From the NCBI RefSeq assembly GCF_037042905.1, contig NC_087252.1, positions 19,671,701 through 19,735,700 of the forward strand: a DNA stretch of 64,000 bases, given 5' to 3'. This stretch comes from Lytechinus pictus (Eukaryota; Echinodermata; Echinoidea; Temnopleuroida; Toxopneustidae). This document shows positions 22,201 to 32,689 of the stretch, piece by piece. The translations under genes were made by a program, and so were the position numbers. Numbering within the stretch: position 1 is the first letter of the stretch; the number at the start of each line of letters is the position of its first letter. The notes beneath the pieces were generated by a model that had not been told where the DNA came from, did no database searches, and saw nothing but the letters and a program-made list of their open reading frames with translations.

Positions 22201-24800
22201 GTCTAATTCATAAAACGTGGAAATACGAGTAACCAAGTATCACTGAACATCTTGTGCGAGTTATAGTAGTTTTCAAAATCAGCACTGCTGCTATATTGAA
22301 TCGCGTGATGCAGGTGAGACGGCCAGAGGCATTCCACTTGTTTCATTAAACTGTAACGGATATTTTTTCAGTTAAATTTTCTGCTTGCACTAAAATCAAC
22401 ATGCCAGGGTAGTGCCTCTGGTAAAAGAGTGAATAACTTGTTTTATGTACTTTGGTCTTAACCCTAACTAGGCCGGGCTTTTTTGGCTGTTCTGTGGCCG
22501 GGGGGGGGGGGGTTGATTCACCCCCCCCCCCCCCCTGAGATCTCGGCCGCCGATCGTGCGAGCGCCGCAAAAATTTACACGCTGGTAGTGTGCGATGTAA
22601 TCTACAAGGCTGTATGGTAAAATTTTCCAAAATAATGAGATTTTATTTTATATGAATTAATTATGCTAATTTATGCATAAATCATAATTTTTTCTCTAAT
22701 TCACTAAATAAAGCTCCTAGTATGCTAATTTTTGGTAAAAATATTCTTTGTAGCATTCTTAACAATCACAATTGAAAAAAACTTCGGTTTGGAAATCAAT
22801 TTCTTATGTATTTTATTGTTTTATGAATTTCTTATGTATTTCTTTGTTTTTCAACCTTTTGTTTTTCTTTGTTTTTTCACCAGCTTTATTGCACAACCTT
22901 TTTGAAGAATAATTATGCTAAAATCAATTGATTTCAGCTGTTCAAAGTAAAAATAATCATATCTTTATGAATAAGATGAGAAAACTCAATTTGCATTGAC
23001 TTTGTACACAAAATCACGTTTTTGAACAATTTTTGGTCTGACATGCACTTATGAAATGTTGCGTAATTTTTTAACCGCGTACCCGGGCGTCGTAAATTTG
23101 GTCTCAAAAGATGCGCGAGACTTAAAAGTATAAACTCTGCGAGTGGCGTGGTCAAAAAATTTCGCGCGGCGGAATGAACGCAGAAAATGTTGAGGGGGGG
23201 GTTGATTCAACCCCCCCCCCCCCCGGCCATTTTAGGGTTAAAAACACTTTGAATTAGATTATTGTATATATGTATTCAACTCACACAGTTAACTCTGCAC
23301 AATTTGAATAATCACCTAATTTGAGACGTGTTATTTACATACTGTGGCCCGTATTCTGATAGCAGGTTTAACTTAAACTCAGGTTTAAAGTTGTGGTTTT
23401 AAGTATGGATAGCCAATTGTTACATTTAAATCACTAACAGTAGAGATATCATATTTCAGCTCATTTTGCTCTCAAATCATTCATAATTGTCTAGGAAGTA
23501 TAAATAGATTATTGTCTTCACCATCGATGAATCAGGAAAGAGTACAGTAAACATAAGAAACATACAACTTAAAGGAGAATGAAACTCTTGGAGCAAGTTA
23601 GCTTTTGTGAAAGCAGAAAAATCAAAGAATAAGATCAACAAAACTTTGAGTAAAATAGGACTAGCAATAAAAGAGTTATGAGCATTTGAATGTCGAGATC
23701 ACTAATGCTATGGAGATCCTCCCATTGGCAATGCGACCAAGATCTGTGATGTCACACACGTACAACTCTCCCATTTGGACACTGAAAATATACCCCAAAA
23801 CATCTCTTTTTGCTCATTCTAATCATATGACAAACGATTCATCAATGATATAATGTTGTGAAACCTCTGTACTTGTCATCTCATAAAGAGAACACCTCAC
23901 CTTGTGATATACTCTATAAAAGTGAGAATATAAGTGAAATAAGTACTAAAGTAATGAGGGAGTTGTACGTGTGTGATATCATAGATCTTGGTCGCATTGC
24001 CGATGGGAGGATCTACATGGCACTAGTGATCTCAATATTCAAATGCTCATAACTTTCTTATTATTCATTCAATCTTCCTCAAACTTTCAACAATATGTTT
24101 CTTTGATTTTTCTCTTTGATATGGATTCAGCTGGTTTCAAGGGTTTCATTCTCCTTTAATAAAAAATTTGATACTTTCTGCTTCCCATACTTAAACCACA
24201 ACTTTAAACGGCGGAACGGATGGGTGTAGGACATGGGCACTCTAGTATCGGTTGCCTTTTGCTTGAAACGCCCTGTAGGCCTATACTTTGTACAAAATTA
24301 TGCTATGTGTGTATGATATGTTATGTCATTTATATCATGGTTAAAATGTTTATGCAAATATATGCCCTATCGGAGGGAAATAAAAAAAGCTTTAAAAAAA
24401 AAAAAAAACTTTAAACCTGAGTTTAAGTCAAACCCGACTTCAGAATACGGGCCTGTAAGTCGAATTCTAGTCAAACATATTTATGTGAGCTGTCTAAAGA
24501 GTTTCAACTGAATAGTTACCTGTAGTAAGTTAATACCATGACCATTTATCAAGTTCAAATCATAGCCAAATAACAAACAATCAAATCATCTTTCATTGTA
24601 TAGGACGCATGCGCCGTGGAACTCGCCCAAGCCATTTCAACAGGGGATCCACCTCCGTTGCCCGCAAGGTTCTCCAGGCTCTCGAAGGCCTCAACATCAT
24701 TGAGAAAGAAGGCAACTGCGGACGTCGCCTTACTAGCCAAGGACAACGTGACCTTGACAGGATAGCAGCCCAGGTCAAATCAAAACAAGGAAGGAAGTAA
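19232..24800 (+). CDS. RPS19: 40S ribosomal protein S19 (eS19), three coding exons
   Basis: Coding exons are 19232-19409, 20104-20172 and 24604-24800 (178, 69 and 197 nt, 147 aa). The protein is a component of the small ribosomal subunit head; in other eukaryotes eS19 is needed for 18S pre-rRNA maturation. The sequence is strikingly conserved: [14 protein letters not shown] near residue 7, [33 protein letters not shown] across the first junction, [20 protein letters not shown], and [16 protein letters not shown] near the C-terminus. The length matches the family (about 145 aa). All junctions are GT-AG and both introns are phase 1 (GCT|G and GGA|G borders). The ATG follows TTTTGCAG directly, so the 5' UTR must come from an upstream exon, possibly 15626-15654. 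The long last intron (20173-24603) is filled with repeats. No frameshift or missing region; expected to be functional. Confidence 0.97.
19668..19800 (+). mobile_element. GGACAAGTCCACC MITE, left fragment in RPS19 intron
   Basis: GGTTAA|AGGACAAGTCCACCCC is followed by the family body (AGAAGCATAACACTGAATA, TTTCATCGAAATCAGATG). It is truncated before the octamer region. Confidence 0.75.
20226..20352. mobile_element. MITE with GGGTGTTTCACAAA termini
   Basis: GGGGGATGTTTCACAAA at the left mirrors TTTGTGAAACACCCCCAG at the right, with AGTTAATTTTGACTTAGAGTC inside. Relatives are at 26215-26432 and 38698-38885. Confidence 0.7.
20353..21389. other. RPS19 intron sequence, no supported feature
   Basis: I looked for box C/D and H/ACA snoRNA signatures, common in ribosomal protein introns, and saw no convincing pair of boxes. 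Confidence 0.4.
21390..22325. repeat. Tandem array with DR1 nuclear-receptor motifs
   Basis: Roughly five diverged units of about 180 bp each contain AAGTTTTTGAAATG, TCATGAAACTTGG, CAAGTATYACTGAACATCCTG and CAAAGGTCATTTAGGGTCAA. Four units carry a perfect AGGTCAAAGGTCA (21599-21611, 21791-21803, 21954-21966, 22116-22128). A GGC-rich stretch leads the array. TCTCACCTGCAT near 21393 and ATGCAGGTGAGAC near 22309 are inverted flanks, suggesting a bounded element. Diverged relatives lie at 44930-45470 and 61795-62085. Confidence 0.8.
22462..23237. mobile_element. piggyBac-like MITE (776 bp) with TTAA target sites
   Basis: TTAA|CCCTAACTAGGCCGGG at the left and CCCCGGCCATTTTAGGG|TTAA at the right. 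CCC-initial termini and TTAA duplications are typical of piggyBac elements. Subterminal G-runs and C-runs flank GTTGATTCA near both ends (22500-22530 and 23190-23225), forming potential hairpins. No transposase is present. Confidence 0.6.
23345..24453. mobile_element. GGCCCGTATTCTGA MITE interrupted by a TTAA element
   Basis: The termini match those at 1214-1529, in reverse internal order. A 583-bp foreign element (23573-24155) interrupts it, and a further unrelated stretch with an A-run (about 24200-24410) sits before the right end. The inner sequences ACTTAAACCACAACTTTAAA and CATACTTAAACCACAAC appear on both sides. Confidence 0.75.
23573..24155. mobile_element. TTAA-flanked AGGAGAATGAAAC MITE, copy 1 (583 bp)
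   Basis: TTAA at 23569-23572 and 24156-24159 flank the inverted ends AGGAGAATGAAAC and GTTTCATTCTCCT. It is nearly identical to 26967-27549 and to 32932-33515 (inverted). An internal 64-codon open frame is shared with copy 3 but follows from the near-identity of the copies, so I do not call it a gene. Placed as a Kolobok-like nonautonomous element by the TTAA site. Confidence 0.8.
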
Positions 24801-25104
24801 AGTCACATGACCGACCAACCTTGTCACATGACCACCATGTCATGTGATTAACAAGATCAAATGAACTCTGACCACAACCCACATACTCATGAGTCTCCTT
24901 TGACAATGCTTGAACTGTCAAATATCAACTAGTCACCATTATATCAATGACATGTTTATTTGATATGAGATGTTGTCATGGATACTCGTGATGCCCGATA
25001 AACTGACGATCATTTTGGATTGGATAAGGACCCTATCACCTACCCACAAACACCGCACAGTCTGTTGAAGAATTCAGGAACAGAAGGATTTGTTGAGAAT
25101 TTTC

Positions 25105-25110
25105 AATAAA
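25105..25110 (+). promoter_or_regulatory. RPS19 polyadenylation signal
   Basis: AATAAA lies 305 bp after the RPS19 stop codon and is followed by a T/GT-rich stretch. The 3' UTR would be about 24801-25130. Confidence 0.65.
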
Positions 25111-25232
25111 TGCAGTCATTCGTCAAATGTATTTCCCAAGTTTTGCCTACTGTGTTTTTAGATCCAATCTTGTGTGCATGATATTACATTGGGCTTTTTT
25201 TTGCGAATTCAAGGTGGACATTGTAGTAGAGT

Positions 25233-25425
25233 CTGTCAGACCAGGTGGGTGTTTCATAAAGCTGTTCGTAAGTTAAGAGCAACTTTAAGAATGATTGGTG
25301 ATACTTTCTTGTGGTAAATGGTATATTCATTGGCGATGGTTTAGCGCGTAAGAATGGTTTATCAGTTGTTCTTAAAGTCGCTCTTAACTTACGAACATCT
25401 TTATGAAACGGCACCCAGGTGGGTG
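25233..25425. mobile_element. MITE with GGTGTTTCATAAAG termini
   Basis: GTGGGTGTTTCATAAAGCTG and GTTCGTAAGTTAAGAGC at the left mirror GCTCTTAACTTACGAAC and TTTATGAAACGGCACCCA at the right. Confidence 0.75.
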
Positions 25426-25595
25426 TTACATCAAGCTATTCGTAAAGTTCCGAACAACTTTACAATTGATTGGAACATGTTCTTAGGTGGAAAGCCGGTT
25501 ACATAGGGGATATATCATACAGCACAGGAAAGGGTCACCAGTTGTGCATAAGTCATTCGTAACTGACGAACAGCTTTATGAAAAACCCACCAAAA
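25426..25595. mobile_element. Second, diverged copy of the GGTGTTTCATAAAG MITE
   Basis: GTGGGTGTTACATCAAGCT to AGCTTTATGAAAAACCCACC, directly adjacent to the preceding copy, with GTTCGTAA-type inner arms. Confidence 0.65.
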
Positions 25596-25924
25596 TGCTT
25601 GAGAGCATGGTATTTACATCTTAGTCAAATTTTGTGCAAATTTAAAAGATTTCTGTGGTCTCAATCAAGAGATCCCACTGGTATGCAGATTCTACTACAG
25701 AAACTTTGTTTGCAAACGGAGAAGTTCTAGAGAAACATTTGGCTGAAAAATAATCTAGGTTCAATCTGTGGTGTGTTGTTGCCTGATCTTGGTCCATTTT
25801 TTTAGTGCACAGAAGAACGACCAACTTTTGATGTGCAATACAAGTTCAGAAAAAAATCCTGCCCCCATTCTCTTGTGGCATGGATAAACAATGTTGTTAT
25901 ACATATAGTATGTAATCATTATGG
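25596..25924. other. Intergenic DNA, no supported feature
   Basis: Nothing recognised beyond short reading frames. Confidence 0.4.
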
Positions 25925-26095
25925 CATCAGGGGCATGTTTCATGAAGACTTACGGTAACTCTGCCATTATTGTAACTACCATGGAAATCTTGATTGTGAT
26001 TGGCTGCTGAGCCCTGTTGCCATGGTAGTTGCCAAAGTGGAAAAGAGTTAACACAGTTTTGACTCTTTATGAAACAAGGCCCAGGCCTTGTCCCC
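25925..26095. mobile_element. Inverted-repeat element with GGGCATGTTTCATGAAG termini
   Basis: GGGGCATGTTTCATGAAGAC at the left mirrors GACTCTTTATGAAACAAGGCCC at the right, with inner TAACTACCATGG opposite CCATGGTAGTTGCC. Confidence 0.65.
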
Positions 26096-26214
26096 ATTTA
26101 CAATATTGTTGTTTGGTTGCACTCGAGAGGAAGGATGGATAGAGTGAAGAGAAGAAAGAGAACCTATGAGAGAAGGGGGCAAGGGATGATAGAATGGGGA
26201 ACAGGAGCAAATCT

Positions 26215-26432
26215 AGGGGGCGTTTCACAAAGATTTAAGTATGACTTGAGAGTCGCACTTAAATGCTGAGTTTCTTGAGTTCTGAAAGGCAAGACCACAT
26301 TGGTCAGATCATGCAAAGAGGATGTGCACTACTGCGTATTAATAAGATTGTGTGTTGCATATTATGTATGCATCTGCATGTTAGTGCGACTCTAAAAGTC
26401 ATACTTTAATCTTTGTGAAACACCTCCAGAAG
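26215..26432. mobile_element. MITE with GGGCGTTTCACAAAG termini
   Basis: GGGGGCGTTTCACAAAGATT and AAGTATGACTTGAGAGTCGC mirror GCGACTCTAAAAGTCATACTT and ATCTTTGTGAAACACCTCC. Confidence 0.75.
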
Positions 26433-26966
26433 GGTTTAAGTGAGTGAACAAGGGAAAAATGGAAGGGAAATTACAAATGAAGAAGAGGAAAATGAAGCAA
26501 TTATGTATTAACTTTTTCAGTTGATAAAAAGTGTCTATGCCCTGGCACTTATTTAGAAAAATTACCCTCCTATCGTTTATCCCCCCCCCCAAAAAAAAAA
26601 AGTTTGGCCCCTTCCCTCACCTAAGTTCAGATCCTTCATACCTTATTAGTCTGCAGGCACAGTCCTGATTGAAACTTTAATCAACAAGTGGGTCTCCACG
26701 CAAAGACTAGCTCATACAAAACTTGCTTTTTCAATTCAATTGAGTGAGAGGGCCTTCAGTACACAAGGCATTTATAGGCTGCACATTCAGACCCTTATAA
26801 ACTCAAGTGAAGGGTTTGCACAGCAGACTACCTTAATGTCTGCCCCTCCCCTATCAACATCTCTTTTCTTCTGTGCCCATCCCCTCCTCGCTCCTACCCC
26901 ATCCCTAATCCCTTTCTTTTTCCTCTCCTTCCCCCTCCTAGTCTGCAGTGCAAACCCTTCACTTAA
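26433..26966. other. Intergenic DNA with a GAAGGGTTTGCA inverted repeat
   Basis: AAGTGAAGGGTTTGCA near 26804 is inverted as TGCAAACCCTTCACTT at 26950-26965, around a pyrimidine-rich core. This probable MITE was the landing site of the next element, since its right end abuts TTAA. Confidence 0.5.
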
Positions 26967-27549
26967 AGGAGAATGAAACTCTTGGAGCAAGTTAGCTTTT
27001 GTGAAAGCAGAAAAATCAAAGAATAAGATCAACAAAACTTTGAGTAAAATAGGACTAGCAATAAAAGAGTTATGAGCATTTGAATGTCGAGATCACTAAT
27101 GCTATGGAGATCCTCCCATTGGCAATGCGACCAAGATCTGTGATGTCACACACGTACAACTCTCCCATTCGGACACTGAAAATATACCCCAAAACATCTC
27201 TTTTTGCTCATTCTAATCATATGACAAACGATTCATCAATGATATAATGTTGTGAAACCTCTGTACTTGTCATCTCATAAAGAAAACACCTAACCTTGTG
27301 ATAGACTCTATAAAAGTGAGAATATAAGTGAAATAAGTACTAAAGTAATGAGGGAGTTGTACGTGTGTGATATCACAGATCTTGGTCGCATTGCCGATGG
27401 GAGGATCTACATGGCACTAGTGATCTCAATATTCAAATGCTCATAACTTTCTTATTATTCATTCAATCTTCCTCAAACTTTCAACAATATGTTTCTTTGA
27501 TTTTTCTCTTTGATATGGATTCAGCTAGTTTCAAGGGTTTCATTCTCCT
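26967..27549. mobile_element. TTAA-flanked AGGAGAATGAAAC MITE, copy 2 (583 bp)
   Basis: TTAA at 26963-26966 and 27550-27553. The sequence is nearly identical to copy 1 and the same length. Its right 159 bp is duplicated downstream as part of a 242-bp tandem duplication. Confidence 0.85.
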
Positions 27550-27874
27550 TTAAGGAAACTGATCTGAGTATGCAGCGTACATGTGAGGCCCCTGTTACAA
27601 CCGATAATGTCGCAGCGACGCATAATGTCGCATTGCCGATGGGAGGATCTACATGGCACTAGTGATCTCAATATTCAAATGCTCATAACTTTCTTATTAT
27701 TCATTCAATCTTCCTCAAACTTTCAACAATATGTTTCTTTGATTTTTCTCTTTGATATGGATTCAGCTAGTTTCAAGGGTTTCATTCTCCTTTAAGGAAA
27801 CTGATCTGAGTATGCAGCGTACATGTGAGGCCCCTGTTACAACCGATAATGTCGCAGCGACGCATAATGTCGCA
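27391..27874. repeat. 242-bp perfect-looking tandem duplication
   Basis: 27391-27632 is repeated at 27633-27874. The unit spans the right half of the MITE, 40 bp of unique DNA and the left tip of the next transposon. GTCGCA precedes both the unit start and the junction, indicating microhomology. Confidence 0.85.
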
Positions 27875-29561
27875 ATTGCGACATTATGCGTTGATTTTGA
27901 CATTATGCGTTGGATGATTTTGGCATAATGTCACAGTCAACGCATAATGTCGTAGCTTAAATTACTAACGCATAACGTCGCAAGTCTTAACGCATAATGT
28001 CGCAGCGGTATTTTATTCAGGAATCGAGTTGCAGATAAGATATGTTTTCACTCGGCAATTCATTCAAGCTCTGTCATCTGAAAGTTTTTGAAATTGAGTT
28101 TGGTGGTACAGGCGCGAATGTAGGGGGGGGGGCAGTATTGAGTTTATCATGATGAAGAGTGATCAATTTAAAAAAAATATATATTTATCGTTGTTCATGA
28201 CATTTTAAGAAAGAAATTATATTTCGTATTGTATAAACAATAATTTTAAGCGATAGGTCCTATAAAAATCTCCCGTAGGGGAGAGCGGAGCACGTGATGA
28301 ATTAATAACATGTTGGTACGTAGCGGGAGCTAGGGGGCAGAATTAATGCCCCCCACCCGGAAAAAGGTGAAAATCTTCCTTTCATACTGCAGAGTTTCAC
28401 AAACTTCACTGAAATATGCACGAAATCACTTTAGATTCGTTTTTCACATGATTACATCCCCTCCTCACAGAAAAAAAATTGTGTATGTATTTCTATAAAA
28501 AAAATAACCGGGCATTCCAATGTTTCATACATGCATTGACAACTTGTTTTCGTTTCTCCTCTAAATAACGAGAGTCCCTGAGCAGTGGCGGCACCAGGTG
28601 GCAAAGAAAAAGGGATAGAGGGGGACTAAAATTTATTTTGCATGTTTCACAAAATGGAGTGTGAAGCGCGAATAGGGCGCTGAATCAAACTTTTGGGTCC
28701 TGTTGGAGTCCAGGCTCAGAGCATGCATGTACTTGTTTATTATACAGTATATAAAGCGGGATTTTGCCAAAAGGGGTGGGGTGCAGAATGTTTTCATTCA
28801 ACTTTCCATGATGGTCTGCTAAAAGCCAATTTTTGCTGTTGGTTTATTGGGGAAGCAGTCCCAACTAAAGGCTGAAGTTTCAAGTGCATTCAATTAGCTT
28901 TATTCTTAAAGATATGCTATCTCACATTGCCTAAATAGATGAGAGCGCGAAGCGCGAGCTCAACTTTTTGGATATTTGATGCATTTAGACCAAAGCAATG
29001 AACATTCTGAGCAGTTGGCAGTATAAGATATGCGAGCGCTAAATATATTGATGACACATTCCTAGTAACAATACGAAATATGGTTTCTTTATTAAAATAT
29101 GAAAACAATGAAATGTAATGAAATTTGTATTCAATTTTCAGCTAGATGACTTTACTCTCTTGCAAAATGAATTGAATTGCATGTGAAGCGATATACACAG
29201 ATGAATGGTGATATGCATATACTTGCGTTTCACTAGTCCACACATTACAATTATTGTTCAAAGTCCCCCCCCCCCCCTCCTGACAATGAATTTGATACTG
29301 ACCCCCTCCCCTGCATCCGCACCTGCCCCACTAAACACGCTCTTAAAACCTTTCAGATGACAGAGCTTGCACAAATTAATCAGTGAAAACATATCTTATG
29401 TGTTATATTTAACTCGAGTCCTATACCTCTGCGGCATTATGCGTTAAGACTTGCGACGTTATGCGTTAGTAGAAAAGCTACGACATTATGCGTTGGACGC
29501 TCTTGGCATAATGTCGCAATCTGCGACATTATGCATTGGTGCGACATTATCGGTTGTAACA
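27834..29561. mobile_element. Foldback-like element with iterated ACGCATAATGTCGCA arms
   Basis: CTGTTACAACCGATAATGTC opens the left arm (27834-28086) and its inverse closes the right arm (29352-29561). Each arm contains about six or seven copies, in both orientations, of a 15-bp motif close to ACGCATAATGTCGCA. Deeper in, GATAAGATATGTTTTCACT and TCTGTCATCTGAAAG match as inverted sequence. No transposase is recognised, and the centre is occupied by another repeat. Confidence 0.8.
28108..29335. mobile_element. Nested inverted-repeat element with CAGGCGCGAATGTAGG ends
   Basis: CAGGCGCGAATGTAGGGGG at the left resembles the inverse of CCCCTGCATCCGCACCTG at the right. Inside are AGCGCGAAGCGCGAGC-type motifs as in the hAT-like elements at 57-58 kb. 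It lies between the arms of the preceding element. Confidence 0.5.
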
Positions 29562-29712
29562 GCCCCTACCAATGACTTGAGTTCAGAACAGCCAGTTGTA
29601 AGTGCTAGTCATGTGTGAAGACCCACTTATTGATCAAAGTAGGATTTTTGTTTGTTTGTTCAGGAGCTACTTCTTACAACCTACAGATTATTATCTGAAA
29701 CATACACTGCAG

Positions 29713-29800
29713 TGAATGGGGATTTTCCAGGGTTCTTTTGAGTTTTTCGGGGGGGGGGGGGGCAAAATTGCCCCAAGCCCCGGTGTACGTTTTTCCCCTG
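29713..29800 (+). repeat. Dispersed GGGGATTTTCCAGGGTTC repeat
   Basis: Matches 19050-19165. It carries a G-run followed by CAAAATTGCCCCAAGCCCC. Confidence 0.6.
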
Positions 29801-30136
29801 GATCAAAGTTCCAATAAGGGTTTGTGCCTGCAGGCCATCCAGCCTTCATCCCTACCAGTTGACTACACACTAAAACCTGGTCCTATTGTCTTGCACCAAA
29901 ATACATGCCAACAAGAGTCTAAAATAGAAATATATGATAGGCATATTTCTCTTTTTTAACATTTCTTTATTCAAACCCTGAAATCATTGAACAACAAGAA
30001 TTCAATCAAAATACGATTGTCCATTAACAGACAATATACAGTTCCACTATGTACAATCATTCCAACAAATGCTTGAACTTCCAACAATTATCAGTAAGTA
30101 TTGATATCGTACTGATTGGAAACCGTGCTAATCATA
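29801..30136. other. Intergenic DNA, no supported feature
   Basis: Nothing recognised. Confidence 0.4.
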
Positions 30137-30585
30137 GAGGCCGTTCTCATTACGCTTTCTAAAACTAGTTTACTGGAAACCGATTCAGGAAACCACTTTG
30201 GAAGATCGCTTTGCTAGCGTTCTCACTTGATCACACGAAAGTGGTTTTCAAAATCACTTCACGTAAAGCGCTCTTGTTGCTATGGAAATGCTCTCAGTGG
30301 GGTGACACGTATCGCGCGAAATTCGAAACTGCAGCATAGGCATTCTACACCTGTCGTGTGGAGTAGCACACTCAAAATGTGCGAAGATCGCTTCCCGAAG
30401 AACGGTTGTGTCCTCACTTACGCTAAAACCAGTTTAACGAGGCAAAGCGATCTTGAAAACTACATCTCGAGGTGGTTTTCCAAACTGGTTTGGAAGATCG
30501 CTTCCAAGATCGCTTCGACCGTTCTCACTACGCGTTAAACTAGTTTCCAGTAAACTAGTTTTAGGAACGTAGTGAGAACAGCCTC
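30137..30585. mobile_element. Inverted-repeat element with GAGGCCGTTCTCATTACG termini
   Basis: The outer GAGGCCGTTCTCATTACG and inner AAAACTAGTTTACTGGAAAC are inverted at the right end (GTTTCCAGTAAACTAGTTTT, then CGTAGTGAGAACAGCCTC). ATA flanks both ends. Internal GATCGCTT motifs recur in both orientations. The 103-codon reading frame across it consists of these repeats. Confidence 0.75.
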
Positions 30586-31059
30586 ATATTGTCACTAGAA
30601 CCGCCTAACAAGACTTTACTGAATATGTGGAGTTTGGCTTACTGTAAATTAAAGTTATTTAAATATTTTGAACGGAAGACGTCATTACATTACATTGTAG
30701 TATGCATAGTTGGCTTAAAAGCATTCAATCAACGTCTTGGCAAATTATTTAAGTTGCCGAAATTTTGAGTGTTCGAGCTTCATTTGTTCCAATCTATCCA
30801 AAACTCTGTACATACCCTGTTTGTAGATGGCCTACTTACATATCAAGTACACCTCCAAAAAGAAGTTTATTTGAATAAATAGTGATATATCAAACATTCA
30901 TTTCATTAAAATATTTCATTATCATAATGTGAAAAAGATTTATTTCTCCCTGAAAAATGTGGAATGAGCATTGTTACATCATACCGTGACTTATTGACGA
31001 GCTTCATTTAATATTGCCGTATCTCAAAAATAACGAAATATTCTATAATTCATACGGTA
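30586..31059. other. Intergenic DNA, no supported feature
   Basis: Nothing recognised. Confidence 0.4.
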
Positions 31060-31272
31060 TTACAAAAGAAATAGTGTGTGCATGGACTAGTAGGTCCATG
31101 GTGTGTGCTCATTTGCATATCACCATTTTTCATTTGAATATTTTGTGAAAATAAGTGAAACTTATAGCTCCCTTATTTTATCTAATTTGATAAAACTTTT
31201 CAGCATCATATTGGTTTATTTTTTTTCTATTGATTCAAATCAACTTTTTGCTGGGGTGGACCTGACCTTTAC
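31060..31272 (-). mobile_element. GGACAAGTCCACC MITE, right half
   Basis: Contains the octamer block CTCATTTGCATATCACC and the right end TTTTTGCTGGGGTGGACCTG with a CCTTTA border. The left half is missing. Confidence 0.7.
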
Positions 31273-31748
31273 ATTGGCAAAGCCAACATAGAGCCATTAG
31301 AAACTAGCCAAATTGCAGCGAAAATTCCCTTTTCAACTTCTAAACAAATTTTACAATAACAAGCATAATAAAAAATATGTACTGGAATGGAAATACATAA
31401 TATCTGATCAATAATTCACAATAGCAATTATATTAATATAAAATATCCTTCACTTGTATAGCACTTATTACATTAACATCTACATCTAAATGTGCAAGAA
31501 TACCGCTCAATTCAATTGGAATGATGAAAAAAGCAACAAAGTCAGCTGAATTACATTTATATCTACATGTAGGCCTGGAAAGAGGTGAGGTGGAAAGGAA
31601 TGAAAACAAAATGCAGAATGGAGAAAAAAATAAAATGGAGTAGAAAAGAAATGAGGTGGACTGGTCTGAAAGAGTAGGTACTGTAGCATGACAAAAAATT
31701 TTTAGCAAGGTACACTGTAAAAAATAAGAATACATTTCTGGAATGTCA
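31273..31748. other. Intergenic DNA, no supported feature
   Basis: Nothing recognised. Confidence 0.4.
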
Positions 31749-31752
31749 TTAA

Positions 31753-32246
31753 GGGGAAGTTTACCCTGACCGAAACTTTGTTACAATAGCAGGGGGAAAA
31801 AATCAAAAATATTGGTGAAGGTTAGAGGAAAATCCATTAAAGTTTAAGAAAGTTATTACATTTTTAAGTTTTTGGTTTGTGACTTAAAAAACGAGCCCCA
31901 TATGTTCCATGATACAAAATGCATTAAATTTCATTTTTGAATGATTTGTGATGACTTATTTTTATTATTTTCTCTTTAGGAGTGGGTGTGATATCATTTG
32001 CGTATTGATATACTGGTACTGAAGGTAAAATAAAAACCATTTGCAATTTTCTGAGAAAATAAACATTTCATTAATTTTTTAACATACGATATGTAGGAAA
32101 ACTGCTTGCATATTGTTACAAATCAAATAATTAAAATTCTAATAACTTTTTTTTTCCTAAGGATTTTCCTAAAAACTTTGCCAATATTTTTTATTATTTT
32201 TTCTGCTATTTTTACAATAAACTTTTAGTCAGGGTGAAATTCCCCT
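31753..32246. mobile_element. AGGGGAAGTTCACCC-family MITE, copy 2
   Basis: TTAAGGGGAAGTTTACCCTG at the left and GTCAGGGTGAAATTCCCCT then TTAA at the right. The body matches 18068-18553 (GTGATGACTTATTTTTATTA and GAGTGGGTGTGATATCATTT blocks). Confidence 0.8.
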
Positions 32247-32689
32247 TTAATCAATACCTTCTCTTGATCAGGAATGAAGTCAGATTCATTACGATTTCAT
32301 TCATTACGATGACGGCCTTACTTTATTTCCCCCTTCCCCGCCTTCATGGAGTTGCAGCTCATAATGAATTTTCAGACTCGACGATACATCATGTTATCAG
32401 CGTTATTTTGCTGGTGATAATCGACTAACATTGAAATCAAATATCAACAAGCACAACATACCATTGCAACTCTTAATACTACAAGATGACACAATATAAA
32501 AAAATATTACAAATTATAGTACATTCAAATGAGTCATTATTACTGCTTGTACAGAAGAGGGAATGCATTGACTATACTAAGCTATGCACAGCCAATATAG
32601 AAAAAGATGTGTCAAGTTCCTGAACATAATCATACAAAAAAAGGTTTAAACAAATCCCGTACCTTGTAATTCTGTCGCTAGTACTGCGT
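32247..32689. other. Intergenic DNA, no supported feature
   Basis: Nothing recognised. Confidence 0.4.

Noticed and set aside
21390-22325. CRISPR-like repeat array
   Set aside because: Long diverged tandem units in a eukaryotic intron, without short identical repeats and unique spacers.
23858-24052. 64-codon frame conserved with 33035-33229
   Set aside because: Both lie at the same position of two near-identical MITE copies; shared ancestry explains the conservation and no protein family is recognised.
30227-30538. 103-codon frame on the + strand
   Set aside because: Made of GATCGCTT-type inverted repeats of the element at 30137-30585.
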